NCBI RefSeq assembly: GCF_900105245.1
Contig: NZ_FNSZ01000001.1
Coordinates: 1,612,001-1,676,000 of the forward strand
DNA: 64,000 nt
Origin: Streptomyces sp. 1222.5
GTDB lineage: Bacteria > Actinomycetota > Actinomycetes > Streptomycetales > Streptomycetaceae
Reading direction: 5' to 3'
The position numbers were made by a program, and so were the translations under genes. Positions 7,497-17,129 of the stretch are shown piece by piece (positions within the stretch are counted from its first letter, which is position 1; each line of letters starts with the position of its first letter). Under the pieces are notes generated by a model. It was not told where the DNA came from and did no database searches. It saw only the letters and a list, made by a program, of their open reading frames with translations.

Positions 7497-9575
7497 TCAG
7501 ATACGACACAGTCGGACAATCGTCGCATCCAGGTCGCCCTTCAGCCCCGTCCGCAGGCCGTGGTGCAGCAGTACGGCACCTCGGTGCACTTCGCCCGATT
7601 CGCGGCATTCGTACGACGCTGTCGGGTCGAGTCCGCGCAGCCGCACCGCCGGAACCGGCTCGCCGTAGCTCTGCGACCGAAGCCAGGCGAGGACCACCGT
7701 CTCGTCCCCGAGGACGTACTGGACGGCACTCAGCCCGTCCGCCGGGGGCCGCAGCCGGTACAGCTCGCCCCGCTGGACGACCGGGCGGATCTCCTTGTAG
7801 AGCTCCACCCAGCCCCGGGCCTCGGCCAGCTCCTCCGCGCTCCACGCCGTGAGGTCTCCGCCGACGCCCAGCACGCCCGCCATGGCGCTGACGAAGCGGA
7901 ACCGCAGCGAGCTGACCCGGCCGTTGAGCTGGGTGTTCGGGCTGTCGGTGACCCAGGCGGCCATCACACGCGCGGGGTGGATCTGGCTGAAGCCGTGCTG
8001 GATGGCGAGCCGGTCCAGCGGATCGGTGTTGTCGGAGGTCCACACCTGGTCGGTACGGCTCATCACCCCGAGGTCGATCCGGCCGCCGCCTCCCGAACAG
8101 GACTCGAAGGCGACCCCCGGGTGCGCCGCGCGCAGCCGGTCCAGCAGGGCGTACAGCGCGTGGACGTGATCGATCCACAGGCGCTGCGGGTACGGCTCGC
8201 CGGGCCAGCCGGCGTCGGTGAAGCAGCGGTTGAAGTCCCACTTCACGTAGTCGATCGGGGTGCTGGTGAGCAGTGCGTCCAGCTGCTGCCAGAGGTGGTC
8301 CTGGACGTCCTCGCGGGCCAGGTTGAGGACGAGCTGGTTGCGCAGCTCCGTCCGCTTGCGGCCCCGCTGGTACTGCACCCAGTCGGGGTGGGCCCGGTAG
8401 AGGTCGCTGTCCTGGTTGACCATCTCGGGCTCGACCCAGATGCCGAACCGCATGCCGAGGCCGTGCACCTGGTCGGCGAGCGGCTTGAGACCGTGCGGGA
8501 AGCGGTCGGGATTGGGGCTCCAGTCGCCCAGCCCGGCGCGGTCGCCGGTGCGGGCACCGAACCAGCCGTCGTCCACCACGAAGAGTTCGCAGCCGATCTC
8601 GGCGGCGCGGCGGGCGAGGGCGGTCTGCTGCTCCTCGGAGATGTCGAAGTGGGTCGCCTCCCAGGAGTTGAAGAGCACGGGCCGGTCCCGCTCCGCGTCC
8701 GGCACGACGTACGCGCGCTGGTAGGCGTGCCAGGTGCGGCTCGCGGCACCGAACCCGCCGGCGCTCCACAGGCCGGCGAAGACCGGGGTGGTGTACGCAC
8801 CACCGGGCTCCAGGAGCAGCAGGCCCGAGTCGTCGTATCCGGCGCCGCCGGTGATCTGGACGCGCCCGTCCGGGAGCTGGGCCACGGAGATCCGCCAGGA
8901 GCCGGACCAGCCGAGCGCGCATCCGTAGACCTCGCCGTGCTCCTCGGTGGCGTCGGTGTCGAGCGCCACCCAGGGCAGGTGCTGGTGGCCGGTGTGCCCG
9001 CGGCGGCTGCCGATGATCTTCTCGCCGTAGGTGAGCGGCGCGGTGGTGAGCCGGGACTCGGCGGCCCAGCGGCCGTGCAGCTGGGACAGCCGCCAGCCCT
9101 CGCGGTCGGGCAGGGTCCAGGTGGCGGCGTCGGCGCGCAGCAGCTCCACGCGCGCCCGGCCGCCGTTGGCCACGGTCACCCAGCGCTCGACCACGTCACC
9201 GCGCATCCGGTGGTGCAGGGTGATCGCCACACCGTCGTCGTCGAAGAGCAGCCGCAGTTCCTCCCCGTCGCCGGCGGTCCCGTACGACACGAAGCGCCAC
9301 TCGGTGCCGCGGCGTTCCTCGGTGCGCACGGACAGGGCGGGGCGGACGAAGCGGGGGCCGCCCTCGACCGGGTACTCCTCACGGCCGTCGAGCGGGGACT
9401 CGAAGGGCCAGTAGCCGGGCAGGGGGTTCGCGGCCAGGGCCTCGGCGTCTTCGAGCGCGATCCGCGGCCCCCAATGGAGGTGCAGCAGCTCGTCGGCCTC
9501 GGTGAGGTGCAGGGCATAACTACTGGTGGGACCCGACAGGAGCCAGGTACGACCGTCTTCGGCGATGTCCACCAT
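7497..9575 (-). CDS. GH36 alpha-galactosidase
   Basis: A 692-residue cytoplasmic (no signal peptide) family 36 glycoside hydrolase, close to the ~700-residue length of bacterial AgaA/RafA enzymes. An N-terminal beta-sandwich is followed by a TIM barrel with LFNSWEATHFD, VVDDGWFG, GIWVEPEMVN, the nucleophile region YVKWDFNR, and ESCSGGGGRIDLG leading to SDNTD, which holds the acid/base Asp. A C-terminal beta domain ends the protein. It removes alpha-1,6-linked galactose from melibiose or raffinose-type sugars by a retaining mechanism. ATG 9575 is chosen because GAGGT lies 4 bases upstream; a TTG 33 bases earlier is less likely. No transporter or regulator gene adjoins it. Confidence 0.92.
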   Translation of the reverse strand: MVDIAEDGRTWLLSGPTSSYALHLTEADELLHLHWGPRIALEDAEALAANPLPGYWPFESPLDGREEYPVEGGPRFVRPALSVRTEERRGTEWRFVSYGTAGDGEELRLLFDDDGVAITLHHRMRGDVVERWVTVANGGRARVELLRADAATWTLPDREGWRLSQLHGRWAAESRLTTAPLTYGEKIIGSRRGHTGHQHLPWVALDTDATEEHGEVYGCALGWSGSWRISVAQLPDGRVQITGGAGYDDSGLLLLEPGGAYTTPVFAGLWSAGGFGAASRTWHAYQRAYVVPDAERDRPVLFNSWEATHFDISEEQQTALARRAAEIGCELFVVDDGWFGARTGDRAGLGDWSPNPDRFPHGLKPLADQVHGLGMRFGIWVEPEMVNQDSDLYRAHPDWVQYQRGRKRTELRNQLVLNLAREDVQDHLWQQLDALLTSTPIDYVKWDFNRCFTDAGWPGEPYPQRLWIDHVHALYALLDRLRAAHPGVAFESCSGGGGRIDLGVMSRTDQVWTSDNTDPLDRLAIQHGFSQIHPARVMAAWVTDSPNTQLNGRVSSLRFRFVSAMAGVLGVGGDLTAWSAEELAEARGWVELYKEIRPVVQRGELYRLRPPADGLSAVQYVLGDETVVLAWLRSQSYGEPVPAVRLRGLDPTASYECRESGEVHRGAVLLHHGLRTGLKGDLDATIVRLCRI

Positions 9576-9746
9576 CGAGACCTCACAGGTGTCAACAGAT
9601 CCGCTCAAGCGCGAACATCATCAGGCTCCGTAACCCCTGGTGGCAACGCCTGTGGACAACTCATTGCCTGAGGAAAGTGATGTCGTATGGTCGACGGAGC
9701 GCCCGTCGACGAGCCGCGCCGGCGGGGCCGACCGCGAGGAGCCCCC

Positions 9747-10544
9747 GTGACGCAGCAGGTCCCGTCGACCGAGCCGGAGCTGGCCGGTGTGCGCAATTTC
9801 CGTGACGTGGGCGGGCTGCCCACCGTGGACGGTCGGCGGGTGCGCCAGGGAGTCCTGTTCCGCAGTGGCCATCTCGCGCACGCGACGCCGGCGGACGCGG
9901 CCTTCCTCGCCACCCTGGGCCTGCACACGATCTTCGACTTCCGCAACGCGGCCGACCAGAAGCTGGAGGGCCCCGACGTCGAACTGCCCGGCGTGCGGAA
10001 CGTGAACCTGCCGTTGAGCGACCCGGCGGACGGCGCCGAGTTCTGGAAGATGGTGCGCGACGGCGATCTCGACCAGCTCCGCGCGATCCTCGACGGCGGC
10101 AAGGGCGCCGGCCGGATGATCGCCTCCTACCGGACGATCGTGAAGCAGCGCACCGGCGAGCACTCCCGGGTGCTGCACTCACTGGCGGAGGACAGCGTGC
10201 CCGCGCTGATGCACTGTGCGGCCGGCAAGGACCGCGCGGGCATCTCGATAGCCGTCACGCTGCTGGCCGTGGGTGTGGAGCGCGAGGCGATCGTCGCCGA
10301 CTACCTGGAGTCCAACGCCAAGCACCGGCGCTACAAGGTCCGCCGCAGCGGCAGCCAGGACAGCGCGTACACGCCCGAGGTGATGGAGCTGCTCAGCCCG
10401 CTCTTCGACGCGCGCGCCGAGTACCTGGAGGCGGCGTTCGACAGCATCGAGGAGACCTGGGGCGGCGTGGACGCCTACCTGGAGAAGGGCCTCGGCCTCT
10501 CCGCCGGGTCCCGCGACCGCCTGCGCGCGCGCCTGCTGAACTGA
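9747..10544 (+). CDS. Tyrosine phosphatase-like protein (Y_phosphatase3 family)
   Basis: A 265-residue member of the bacterial tyrosine/lipid phosphatase group. The N-terminal block GVRNFRDVGGLPT is diagnostic, and the P-loop HCAAGKDRAG supplies nucleophile Cys157 and Arg163 in a CX5R arrangement. Relatives include mycobacterial PtpB, which acts on phosphotyrosine and phosphoinositides. GTG 9747 is preferred because GAGGAG lies about 6 bases upstream; an in-frame ATG at 9687 with AGGAAAG further upstream is possible and would add 20 residues. Monocistronic, ending at a hairpin shared with the convergent gene. Substrate unknown. Confidence 0.87.
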   Translation: MTQQVPSTEPELAGVRNFRDVGGLPTVDGRRVRQGVLFRSGHLAHATPADAAFLATLGLHTIFDFRNAADQKLEGPDVELPGVRNVNLPLSDPADGAEFWKMVRDGDLDQLRAILDGGKGAGRMIASYRTIVKQRTGEHSRVLHSLAEDSVPALMHCAAGKDRAGISIAVTLLAVGVEREAIVADYLESNAKHRRYKVRRSGSQDSAYTPEVMELLSPLFDARAEYLEAAFDSIEETWGGVDAYLEKGLGLSAGSRDRLRARLLN

Positions 10545-10553
10545 GGGACCCGG

Positions 10554-10580
10554 GGGCCCGGCGCCGGGGACTCCGGGCCC
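10554..10580. terminator. Bidirectional hairpin between convergent genes
   Basis: Arms GGGCCCGG (10554-10561) and CCGGGCCC (10573-10580) form an 8-bp G+C stem between the phosphatase gene and the convergent small membrane protein gene. It is suitably placed to end both messages. Confidence 0.45.
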
Positions 10581-10586
10581 ACCGTG

Positions 10587-10709
10587 TCAGCCCTTGGCAC
10601 CGACCGCGAAGAGCAGGTAGAGGAACGCGGCGAGGACATGGCCGAGGGCGATGTAGATGATCAGCCGGATCCAGAGGGAACGGGGGAACTTCTCCTCGAA
10701 GTCACTCAT
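10587..10709 (-). CDS. Small membrane protein (DUF6126-like), coupled to XRE-cupin gene
   Basis: A 40-residue protein: a charged N-terminus (MSDFEEKFPRSLWIR) and one hydrophobic helix (LIIYIALGHVLAAFLYLLF) ending in a short polar tail. Its ATG overlaps the TGA of the upstream regulator gene as ATGA, so translation is probably coupled. It resembles a family of very short actinobacterial proteins that I associate with DUF6126. Function is unknown; the strict coupling suggests it works with, or is controlled by, the XRE-cupin regulator. Confidence 0.75.
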   Translation of the reverse strand: MSDFEEKFPRSLWIRLIIYIALGHVLAAFLYLLFAVGAKG

Positions 10710-11329
10710 AGCAGTTCTCCGGTCAGCGGGCCCAGGCACAGCGTGGCCGTGGGGCTCTGCAGCAAGGTGTGGACGAACAGCAGCTCGACGCCGTCCTGGT
10801 CCTCGGCGGCGAGGCGGTGCGGGATGAGCGAGTCGAAATGCGCGCTGTCGCCGGGCGCGAGCAGATGGGCGGTGTCGCCGAGGCGCAGCCGCAGCCGCCC
10901 CTTGAGGACGTACAGCCACTCCTCGCCCGGGTGGACGCGCACGATGTCGCCCTGGGAGCCGTACGGCACCTGCACACGCAGGGCCTGCATGGCCCGGCCG
11001 GGGGCCCCGGCCTGGAGGTAGGTCCAGCCGCCCGCCCGGGTCGGCTCCATGTCGGTGGACCGCACGATCGCGTCCCGGTCGGCGACCCGCTCCCCCAGCA
11101 GTTCGGAGACGGTCGTACCGTAGATACGGGCGAGCGCGAGGAGCATCGGCAGCGAGGGCTGGCGGTGCCCGGTCTCCAGGCGGGACAGGTGGGCGGGCGA
11201 GAGCCCGGCGGCGCGGGCCGCGGCCTCCAGGGTGAGGCCGGCGCGCCGGCGCAGTGCGCGCAGCTGTGGCGCGACGGCCGGGAGGTCGTCGCCCTGGTCC
11301 GCCGGTGAGGGGGCGTCTGAGGCTTCCAT
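10706..11329 (-). CDS. XRE-family regulator with C-terminal cupin domain
   Basis: A 207-residue regulator. An N-terminal helix-turn-helix of the XRE type (LRRRAGLTLEAAARAAGLSP through SRLETGHRQPSL) is followed by a cupin sensor domain with VHPGEEWLYVLKGRL and LAPGDSAHFDS, the arrangement of PuuR/SutR-like small-molecule-responsive repressors. The start is uncertain: ATG 11329 is used, but an in-frame ATG at 11347 lies closer to the promoter palindromes and neither has a clear ribosome site. Two matching palindromes just upstream suggest autoregulation. It is the first gene of a two-gene unit with the small membrane protein. Confidence 0.82.
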   Translation of the reverse strand: MEASDAPSPADQGDDLPAVAPQLRALRRRAGLTLEAAARAAGLSPAHLSRLETGHRQPSLPMLLALARIYGTTVSELLGERVADRDAIVRSTDMEPTRAGGWTYLQAGAPGRAMQALRVQVPYGSQGDIVRVHPGEEWLYVLKGRLRLRLGDTAHLLAPGDSAHFDSLIPHRLAAEDQDGVELLFVHTLLQSPTATLCLGPLTGELL

Positions 11330-11349
11330 GCCTCTATTGACCGTCATTT

Positions 11350-11384
11350 TTGCCTGTGCGGCAATTTTCTTGCCTCTGAGGCAA
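11350..11384. promoter_or_regulatory. Tandem XRE operators
   Basis: Two 15-base palindromes lie just upstream of the XRE-cupin gene: TTGCC-TGTGC-GGCAA (11350-11364) and the perfect TTGCCTC-T-GAGGCAA (11370-11384). Their centres are 20 bases apart, two helical turns, which allows binding of two dimers on the same DNA face. A half-site TGCCTC recurs at the start of the coding region (near 11329). Best explained as the autoregulatory operator. Confidence 0.65.
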
Positions 11385-11640
11385 ACCCCCCGCCACGGCC
11401 CTCGGCCCCACCGCGCTCGTCCTCGGGGTCCTGGCCGCGGCGGGCGTGTGGCCGGCGCTCACGTTCGGCCTGTTTGCGGTGATGCCGATCGCCGGAGGGC
11501 TCGCCGTCACGTTCGGCCTGATGGGCGCCCACCACGCCCGCCGTGGTCTCGGCCGGATGTGGACCGCCGTGACGGGAGCCGTCCTCGGCACGATCGGACT
11601 GCTCTACCCCTTCGTCCTGATCCTGTCCTTCTCCCTCTGA
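11380..11640 (+). pseudogene. Remnant of a small DUF4190-like membrane protein gene
   Basis: A frame open from 11380 to the TGA ending at 11640 encodes two to three hydrophobic segments: TALVLGVLAAAGVW, ALTFGLFAVMPIAGGLAV and a final GTIGLLYPFVLILSFSL, with the polar turn GAHHARRGLGR between the last two. This pattern fits DUF4190-type membrane proteins. No credible start exists: the first GTG is at 11446, inside the first hydrophobic block, without a ribosome site, and the 5' part runs into the XRE operator. It may be a 5'-truncated remnant, or a short protein from GTG 11446. Confidence 0.4.
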
Positions 11641-11651
11641 GGGGATCGCGC

Positions 11652-13037
11652 TCAGCGGTTCGCCACCGCCTGCTTGATCAGGGTCTTGCCGAAGTCCCAC
11701 ATCAGCCCGCCGCCGCTGTGCGCGTCGTCCATGACGGCGGTGAAGGCGTCCACGAACCGGTCCACGTCGGCCTCGTCGATGATCAGCGGCGGAATGAGCT
11801 TGATCACCTCCAGATGGTCGCCGGAGACCTGGGTGAGGATCCGGTGCCGTTGCAGCAGCGGTACGACGACCATCTGCGCGAACAGGCCCTTGCGCGCCGC
11901 CTGGAGCATGGCCCACCGGCTGCGCAGCTTCAGCGAGGACGGCCTGCCGAACTCGATGCCGATCATCAGGCCCCGGCCGCGCACGTCGGCCAGCAGCTCG
12001 TACGTGTCGATCAGTGCGGTGAGCCGGGACTTGAGCAGCTCACCGGTCGTCCGCACGCCCGCGACGATCTGCTCGTTCTCCATGACCGACAGCACGGCCA
12101 GACCGCACGCCATCGCCTGGGCGCCCGAGCCGAAGCTCGCCGAGTGGACCAGAACGCGGTCCATGGACGAGTAGACCTTCTTGAAGATCCACTCCTTGCC
12201 GAGGGTGGCACCGACCGGGACGTAGCCGCCGGAGAGCGCCTTGGCCACGCACACCAGGTCCGGTTCGACGCCGTCCTCGTGCTGGTAGGCGTAGAAGTCG
12301 CCGGTGCGACCGAGGCCGGTCTGCACCTCGTCGGCGATGAGCAGCGCCTTGTGCCTGCGCAGCAACTCCTGCGCGCCGCGCAGATAGCCGGGCGGCGCCT
12401 CGTGCACGCCCTTGCCCTGGATCGGCTCCACGATCAGGGCGGCCACGTCGCCCTTCTTCAACTCCCGTGCCAGGGCGTCGAGATCACCGAGGGGTACGGC
12501 GGTGTCCGGCAGCAGCGGGGCGAAGCCGTCGCGGAAGCCGCTCTCGCCGTTCACCGAGAGCGCGCCGGTGGTCAGGCCGTGGAAGGCGTGGTCGCAGTAC
12601 AGGACACGCGGCCTGCCGGTGGCGTACCGGGCGAACTTCAGGGCCGTCTCGACCGCTTCGGTGCCGCTGTTGCCGAAGAACACCCGGTCCAGGTGCGGGC
12701 TGTGCGCGAGCAGCCGTTCGGCGAGCAGTCCGGGCAACGGCTGGCAGTCGAAGCGGGTGAGGTCGGCGAGATCGAGGTCGAGCACGTCGTGCAGCGCCTT
12801 GCGGACGACGGGGTGATGGCGGCCCAGGCCCATCACCCCGAACCCGGCGAGCATGTCCAAATAGTCGTTGCCGTCCGCGTCGAAGAAGTGGGCGCCCTCG
12901 GCACGCTCGTAGACCTTGTCGAAGCCGATGGTGTGCAGCATGCGCGGGAGCTGCGGGTTGAGATGCTTGGCGTGCAGCTCGTAGCGTTCGGCTCCACGCT
13001 CGGCGAGCAGGGCGCCGAGGTCGAACTCGGTGGTCAT
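11652..13037 (-). CDS. hpnO: HpnO: class III aminotransferase for aminobacteriohopanetriol
   Basis: A 461-residue PLP-dependent class III (ornithine/acetylornithine-type) aminotransferase. [21 protein letters not shown] (Asp236) and CVAKALSGG with Schiff-base Lys266 are present. In hopanoid producers HpnO is required to make 35-aminobacteriohopanetriol, presumably by aminating the ribosyl-derived side chain. The last-gene position in the hopanoid operon and the ATGA overlap with dxs (13034-13037) support this over ornithine catabolism. The amino donor is not shown by the sequence. Confidence 0.87.
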   Translation of the reverse strand: MTTEFDLGALLAERGAERYELHAKHLNPQLPRMLHTIGFDKVYERAEGAHFFDADGNDYLDMLAGFGVMGLGRHHPVVRKALHDVLDLDLADLTRFDCQPLPGLLAERLLAHSPHLDRVFFGNSGTEAVETALKFARYATGRPRVLYCDHAFHGLTTGALSVNGESGFRDGFAPLLPDTAVPLGDLDALARELKKGDVAALIVEPIQGKGVHEAPPGYLRGAQELLRRHKALLIADEVQTGLGRTGDFYAYQHEDGVEPDLVCVAKALSGGYVPVGATLGKEWIFKKVYSSMDRVLVHSASFGSGAQAMACGLAVLSVMENEQIVAGVRTTGELLKSRLTALIDTYELLADVRGRGLMIGIEFGRPSSLKLRSRWAMLQAARKGLFAQMVVVPLLQRHRILTQVSGDHLEVIKLIPPLIIDEADVDRFVDAFTAVMDDAHSGGGLMWDFGKTLIKQAVANR

Positions 13038-14932
13038 TCACTCTCCTTGGCTGTGCCGCCGGCGTCCCCGACGGCCAGGCTCGCGCTGATCCGCCCGGCG
13101 ATCTCGACGGGCGTGAGTCCGATGTCGGCCAGGACCTCGCTGCGTTTGGCGTGCGCGAGGAACTGCTCGGGGACGCCGAACCGCCGTACCGGCACGTCCA
13201 CGTCGGCGTCGCCGAGGGCGAGGGCCACGGCCGAACCGACGCCCGCCGCACGGCTGTTGTCCTCCACCACGGCCACCAGGCGGTGCCCGGCGGCGAGTCC
13301 GGGCAGGGCGGGGTCGACGGGCTTGACCCAGCGAGGGTCGACCACCGTGCAGGTGATGCCCCGGGCGTCCAGGAGTTCGGCGGCCTGGAGACACACCGGT
13401 GCCATCACTCCGACGGCCACCAGCAGCACCTCGGGGCGCTCGCCGCGGTGCAGGACGTCCAGGCCGCCCACCCGGTCGACCGACGGGATGTCCGGGCCGA
13501 CGGACTCCTTCGGGAAGCGGACCAGGGTCGGCGCGTCGTCCACGGCGACCGCCTCGCGGAGCTGGGCCCGCAGCTGGCCGGCGTCGCGCGGGGCGGCGAT
13601 CCTGAGGCCCGGGACGACCTGGAGGACCGACATGTCCCACATGCCGTTGTGGGAGGCCCCGTCCACGCCGGTGACACCCGCCCGGTCCAGTACGAAGGTC
13701 ACCCCGCAGCGGTGGAGGGCCACGTCCATCAGCAGCTGGTCGAAGGCGCGGTTGAGGAAGGTGGCGTAGACGGCGACGACCGGGTGGAGGCCGCCGGCGG
13801 CGAGGCCGGCGGCGGAGACGGCCGCGTGCTGCTCGGCGATGCCCACGTCCCACACCCGGTCGGGGAAGCGCTCGGCGAACTTCCCGAGACCGACCGGATG
13901 CAGCATGGCCGCCGTGATCGCCACGACGTCCTCCCGCTCCTGGCCGATCCGCACGATCTCGTCGCCGAACACCGAGGTCCACGACGGTCCGCCGGCCGGC
14001 GTGAGCGGCGCGCAGGTGAGCGGGTCCATCACCCCGACGGTGTGGAAGTGGTCCTCCTCGTGGGCGAGGGCCGGTTCGTAGCCGCGGCCCTTCTCCGTGA
14101 GGCAGTGCACCAGGACCGGGCCGTGGAAGCGCTTCGCGCGACGCAGCGCGGACTCCACGGCGTTGATGTCGTGGCCGTCGATCGGACCGATGTACTTCAG
14201 CCCCAGGTCCTCGAACATGCCCTGTGGGGCGAAGGCGTCCTTGAACCCCTTCTTCGCGCCGTGCAGGGACTCGTAGAGCGTGCCGCCGACGACCGGGGTC
14301 CTCAGGAGTACGTCCTTCCCCCAGGCCAGCATCTTCTCGTAACCGTCCGTCGTGCGCAGGGTGGCCAGGTGGTTGGCGAGGCCACCGATGGTGGGGGCGT
14401 ACGAGCGCTCGTTGTCGTTGACGACGATGATCAGCGGCCGGTCCTTGGCGGCGGCGATGTTGTTCAGCGCCTCCCAGGCCATGCCGCCGGTCAGCGCGCC
14501 GTCGCCGATGACCGCGACGACATGCCCCTGCTCACGCTGCACCTGGCGGGCCTTGGCGAGGCCGTCGGCCCAGCCGAGCGCCGTGGAGGCGTGGCTGTTC
14601 TCGATGACGTCGTGCTCGGACTCCTCGCGCGAGGGGTAGCCGGACAGGCCGCCCTTCGAGCGCAGCTTGGAGAAGTCCTGCCGTCCCGTCAGCAGCTTGT
14701 GCACATAGCTCTGATGACCGGTGTCCCACAGGATGCGGTCGACCGGCGACTCGAAGACCCGGTGGAGCGCGATGGACAGTTCCACCACCCCCAGGTTGGG
14801 CCCGAGATGACCGCCGGTCCGCGACACCGCGTGCACCAGGAACTCGCGTATCTCCTCGGACAGTCCGCCGAGTTCCGCCTCGGACAGCGCCTTCAGGTCG
14901 CGTGGTCCCCGGATCGTCTCCAGAATGGTCAC
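13034..14932 (-). CDS. dxs: 1-deoxy-D-xylulose-5-phosphate synthase
   Basis: A 632-residue thiamine diphosphate enzyme that condenses pyruvate with glyceraldehyde 3-phosphate, the first step of the MEP isoprenoid pathway. The TPP-binding GDGALTGG (about 143-150) and NDN (172-174) motifs are present, as are His42 and His73 ([15 protein letters not shown]) and the C-terminal transketolase halves. Length is normal. It lies in the hopanoid operon, 31 bases after ispG and overlapping hpnO by 4 bases, so this copy is probably tuned to hopanoid demand; streptomycetes usually carry a second, housekeeping dxs elsewhere. Confidence 0.95.
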   Translation of the reverse strand: MTILETIRGPRDLKALSEAELGGLSEEIREFLVHAVSRTGGHLGPNLGVVELSIALHRVFESPVDRILWDTGHQSYVHKLLTGRQDFSKLRSKGGLSGYPSREESEHDVIENSHASTALGWADGLAKARQVQREQGHVVAVIGDGALTGGMAWEALNNIAAAKDRPLIIVVNDNERSYAPTIGGLANHLATLRTTDGYEKMLAWGKDVLLRTPVVGGTLYESLHGAKKGFKDAFAPQGMFEDLGLKYIGPIDGHDINAVESALRRAKRFHGPVLVHCLTEKGRGYEPALAHEEDHFHTVGVMDPLTCAPLTPAGGPSWTSVFGDEIVRIGQEREDVVAITAAMLHPVGLGKFAERFPDRVWDVGIAEQHAAVSAAGLAAGGLHPVVAVYATFLNRAFDQLLMDVALHRCGVTFVLDRAGVTGVDGASHNGMWDMSVLQVVPGLRIAAPRDAGQLRAQLREAVAVDDAPTLVRFPKESVGPDIPSVDRVGGLDVLHRGERPEVLLVAVGVMAPVCLQAAELLDARGITCTVVDPRWVKPVDPALPGLAAGHRLVAVVEDNSRAAGVGSAVALALGDADVDVPVRRFGVPEQFLAHAKRSEVLADIGLTPVEIAGRISASLAVGDAGGTAKESE

Positions 14933-14963
14933 GCTCGGGCCCCCTCTCGGTCCGTGCCTTGCC

Positions 14964-16097
14964 TCAACTCAACTGGTCTGCGGGGCCCGTCCGCTCGGCG
15001 AGCTTCATGGCCTCCTCGATGAGGGTCTCCACGATCCTGGACTCCGGGACGGTCTTGACGACCTCGCCCTTCACGAAGATCTGACCCTTGCCGTTGCCCG
15101 AGGCAACCCCGAGATCTGCCTCGCGGGCCTCGCCGGGACCGTTGACCACACACCCCATCACCGCGACCCGCAACGGCACCTCCATGCCGTCCAGACCCGC
15201 GGTGACCTCCTCGGCGAGCTTGTACACGTCGACCTGGGCGCGGCCGCAGGACGGGCAGGAGACGATCTCCAGGCCGCGCTGCTTGAGGTTCAGCGACTCC
15301 AGGATCTGGAGGCCGACCTTGACCTCCTCGGCCGGCGGGGCCGACAGGGAGACGCGGATGGTGTCGCCGATCCCCTGGGAGAGCAGGGCGCCGAAGGCGA
15401 CGGCCGACTTGATGGTGCCCTGGAAGGCCGGGCCGGCCTCCGTGACCCCCAGGTGCAGGGGGTAGTCGCACGCCTCGGCGAGCTGGCGGTAGGCCTCGAT
15501 CATGACGACCGGGTCGTTGTGCTTGACGGAGATCTTGATGTCGCGGAAGTCGTGCTCCTCGAACAGCGACGCCTCCCACAGCGCGCTCTCGACCAGCGCC
15601 TCCGGGGTCGCCTTGCCGTACTTCTGGAGCAGGCGGCGGTCCAGCGAACCGGCGTTGACGCCGATGCGGATCGGGGTGCCGTGGTCCTTGGCGGCCTTGG
15701 CGATCTCCCTGACCTTGTCGTCGAACTGCTTGATGTTGCCCGGGTTCACGCGGACCGCGGCGCAGCCGGCCTCGATCGCCGCGAAGACGTACTTGGGCTG
15801 GAAGTGGATGTCCGCGATCACCGGGATCTGCGACTTGCGGGCGATGGTCGCGAGGGCGTCGGCGTCGTCCTGGGTCGGGCAGGCCACCCGGACGATCTGG
15901 CAGCCGGACGCGGTCAGCTCGGCGATCTGCTGGAGGGTGGCGCCGATGTCCGACGTACGGGTCGTCGTCATCGACTGCACCGAGACCGGGGCTCCGCCCC
16001 CGACCGCCACCGGCCCGACCTGGATCTGCCGCGAACCGCGCCGCGGTGCGACCGGACGGGCCGGTACCTCGGGAACGCCCAAGGGAACGGCGGTCAT
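14964..16097 (-). CDS. ispG: IspG (GcpE): HMBPP synthase
   Basis: A 377-residue 4Fe-4S enzyme of the MEP pathway that converts methylerythritol cyclodiphosphate to hydroxymethylbutenyl diphosphate. The N-terminal TIM barrel has SVQSMTTT and VRVNPGN; cluster ligands are Cys281, Cys284 (CPSCGR) and Cys316 ([10 protein letters not shown]), followed by the conserved Glu. Length matches the two-domain bacterial form. It follows hpnH with a 4-base gap. As with dxs, its presence here suggests dedicated precursor supply for squalene and hopene. Confidence 0.95.
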   Translation of the reverse strand: MTAVPLGVPEVPARPVAPRRGSRQIQVGPVAVGGGAPVSVQSMTTTRTSDIGATLQQIAELTASGCQIVRVACPTQDDADALATIARKSQIPVIADIHFQPKYVFAAIEAGCAAVRVNPGNIKQFDDKVREIAKAAKDHGTPIRIGVNAGSLDRRLLQKYGKATPEALVESALWEASLFEEHDFRDIKISVKHNDPVVMIEAYRQLAEACDYPLHLGVTEAGPAFQGTIKSAVAFGALLSQGIGDTIRVSLSAPPAEEVKVGLQILESLNLKQRGLEIVSCPSCGRAQVDVYKLAEEVTAGLDGMEVPLRVAVMGCVVNGPGEAREADLGVASGNGKGQIFVKGEVVKTVPESRIVETLIEEAMKLAERTGPADQLS

Positions 16098-16101
16098 CGC
16101 G

Positions 16102-17124
16102 TCACTCCCGGTTTCCGGAGACGGTCTCGCGCATGGCCCGCAGGGACTCCTTCAGGGAGCCCATCGTGGCGAGGACGGCGGTGGGCTCGTAGCCGCAGTG
16201 CGCCATGCAGTTGGCGCAGCGCGGATCCTTGCCGCGGCCGTACTTGTCCCAGTCGGTCTCCTCGATGAGTTCCCGGTACGTCGGCACGTATCCGTCGCTC
16301 ATCAGGTAGCAGGGGCGCTGCCAGCCGAAGAGCGAGTAGTTCGGGATCGCCCACGCGGTGCACGGGAAGTCGACCTTGCCCTCCAGGAAGTCCAGGAAGA
16401 GCGGGGAGTGGTTCAGCCGCCACTTGCGGCGGTTGCCGCCCGCGAAGGCCTTCTTGAACAGCTCGCGGGTCTGCTCCACGCCGAGGAAGTGCTCCTGGTC
16501 GGGAGCCTTCTCGTAGGCGTAGGCGGGCGAGATCATCATCTCGTCGACCTGGAGGTCGTCGTTGAGGAAGTTGAGCACCTCGATGACGGTCTGCGGGGTG
16601 TCGGTGTTGAAGAAGGTCGAGTTGGTGGTCACCCGGAAGCCGCGCCGCTTGGCCTCCTTGATGGCCTCCACCGCCTCGTCGAACACACCCTCCTTCGCGA
16701 CGGACTCGTCGTGCCGCTCGCGCAGCCCGTCGATGTGCACCGCGAAGGCGAAATAAGGGGAGGGCGTGAACTTGTCCATCTTCTTGCGCATCAGCATCGC
16801 GTTCGTGCACAGGAAGACGTACTTCTTCTTCGCCACCAACTGCCGCACGATCTCGTCGATCTGCGGGTGCATCAACGGTTCTCCACCGGCGATGGAGACC
16901 ATCGGCGCACCGGACTCCAGCACGGCGCCCACGGCCTGGGCGACCGGCATGCGCTGCTTGAGCACACCCGCCGGATGCTGGATCTTGCCGCATCCCTCGC
17001 ACTTGAGGTTGCAGGCGAAGAGCGGTTCCAGCTCGACGATGAGCGGAAACTTGTCCCGCCTACGAAGCTTCTGTTCAGCCAGGTAAGTAGCGACCTTGAT
17101 GGACTGACGCAACGGCATGGCCAT
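16102..17124 (-). CDS. hpnH: HpnH: radical SAM adenosylhopane synthase
   Basis: A 340-residue radical SAM enzyme that joins the 5'-deoxyadenosyl group to hopene, giving adenosylhopane, the first side-chain step of extended hopanoids. The cluster motif CNLKCEGC (Cys38, Cys42, Cys45; CX3CX2C) is near the N-terminus, and a cysteine-bearing C-terminal region ([12 protein letters not shown]) is conserved in HpnH. ATG 17124 is chosen because GGAGGTG lies about 7 bases upstream. It sits 5 bases after hpnG, whose product acts next in the pathway. Confidence 0.94.
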   Translation of the reverse strand: MAMPLRQSIKVATYLAEQKLRRRDKFPLIVELEPLFACNLKCEGCGKIQHPAGVLKQRMPVAQAVGAVLESGAPMVSIAGGEPLMHPQIDEIVRQLVAKKKYVFLCTNAMLMRKKMDKFTPSPYFAFAVHIDGLRERHDESVAKEGVFDEAVEAIKEAKRRGFRVTTNSTFFNTDTPQTVIEVLNFLNDDLQVDEMMISPAYAYEKAPDQEHFLGVEQTRELFKKAFAGGNRRKWRLNHSPLFLDFLEGKVDFPCTAWAIPNYSLFGWQRPCYLMSDGYVPTYRELIEETDWDKYGRGKDPRCANCMAHCGYEPTAVLATMGSLKESLRAMRETVSGNRE

Positions 17125-17129
17125 CTGGC

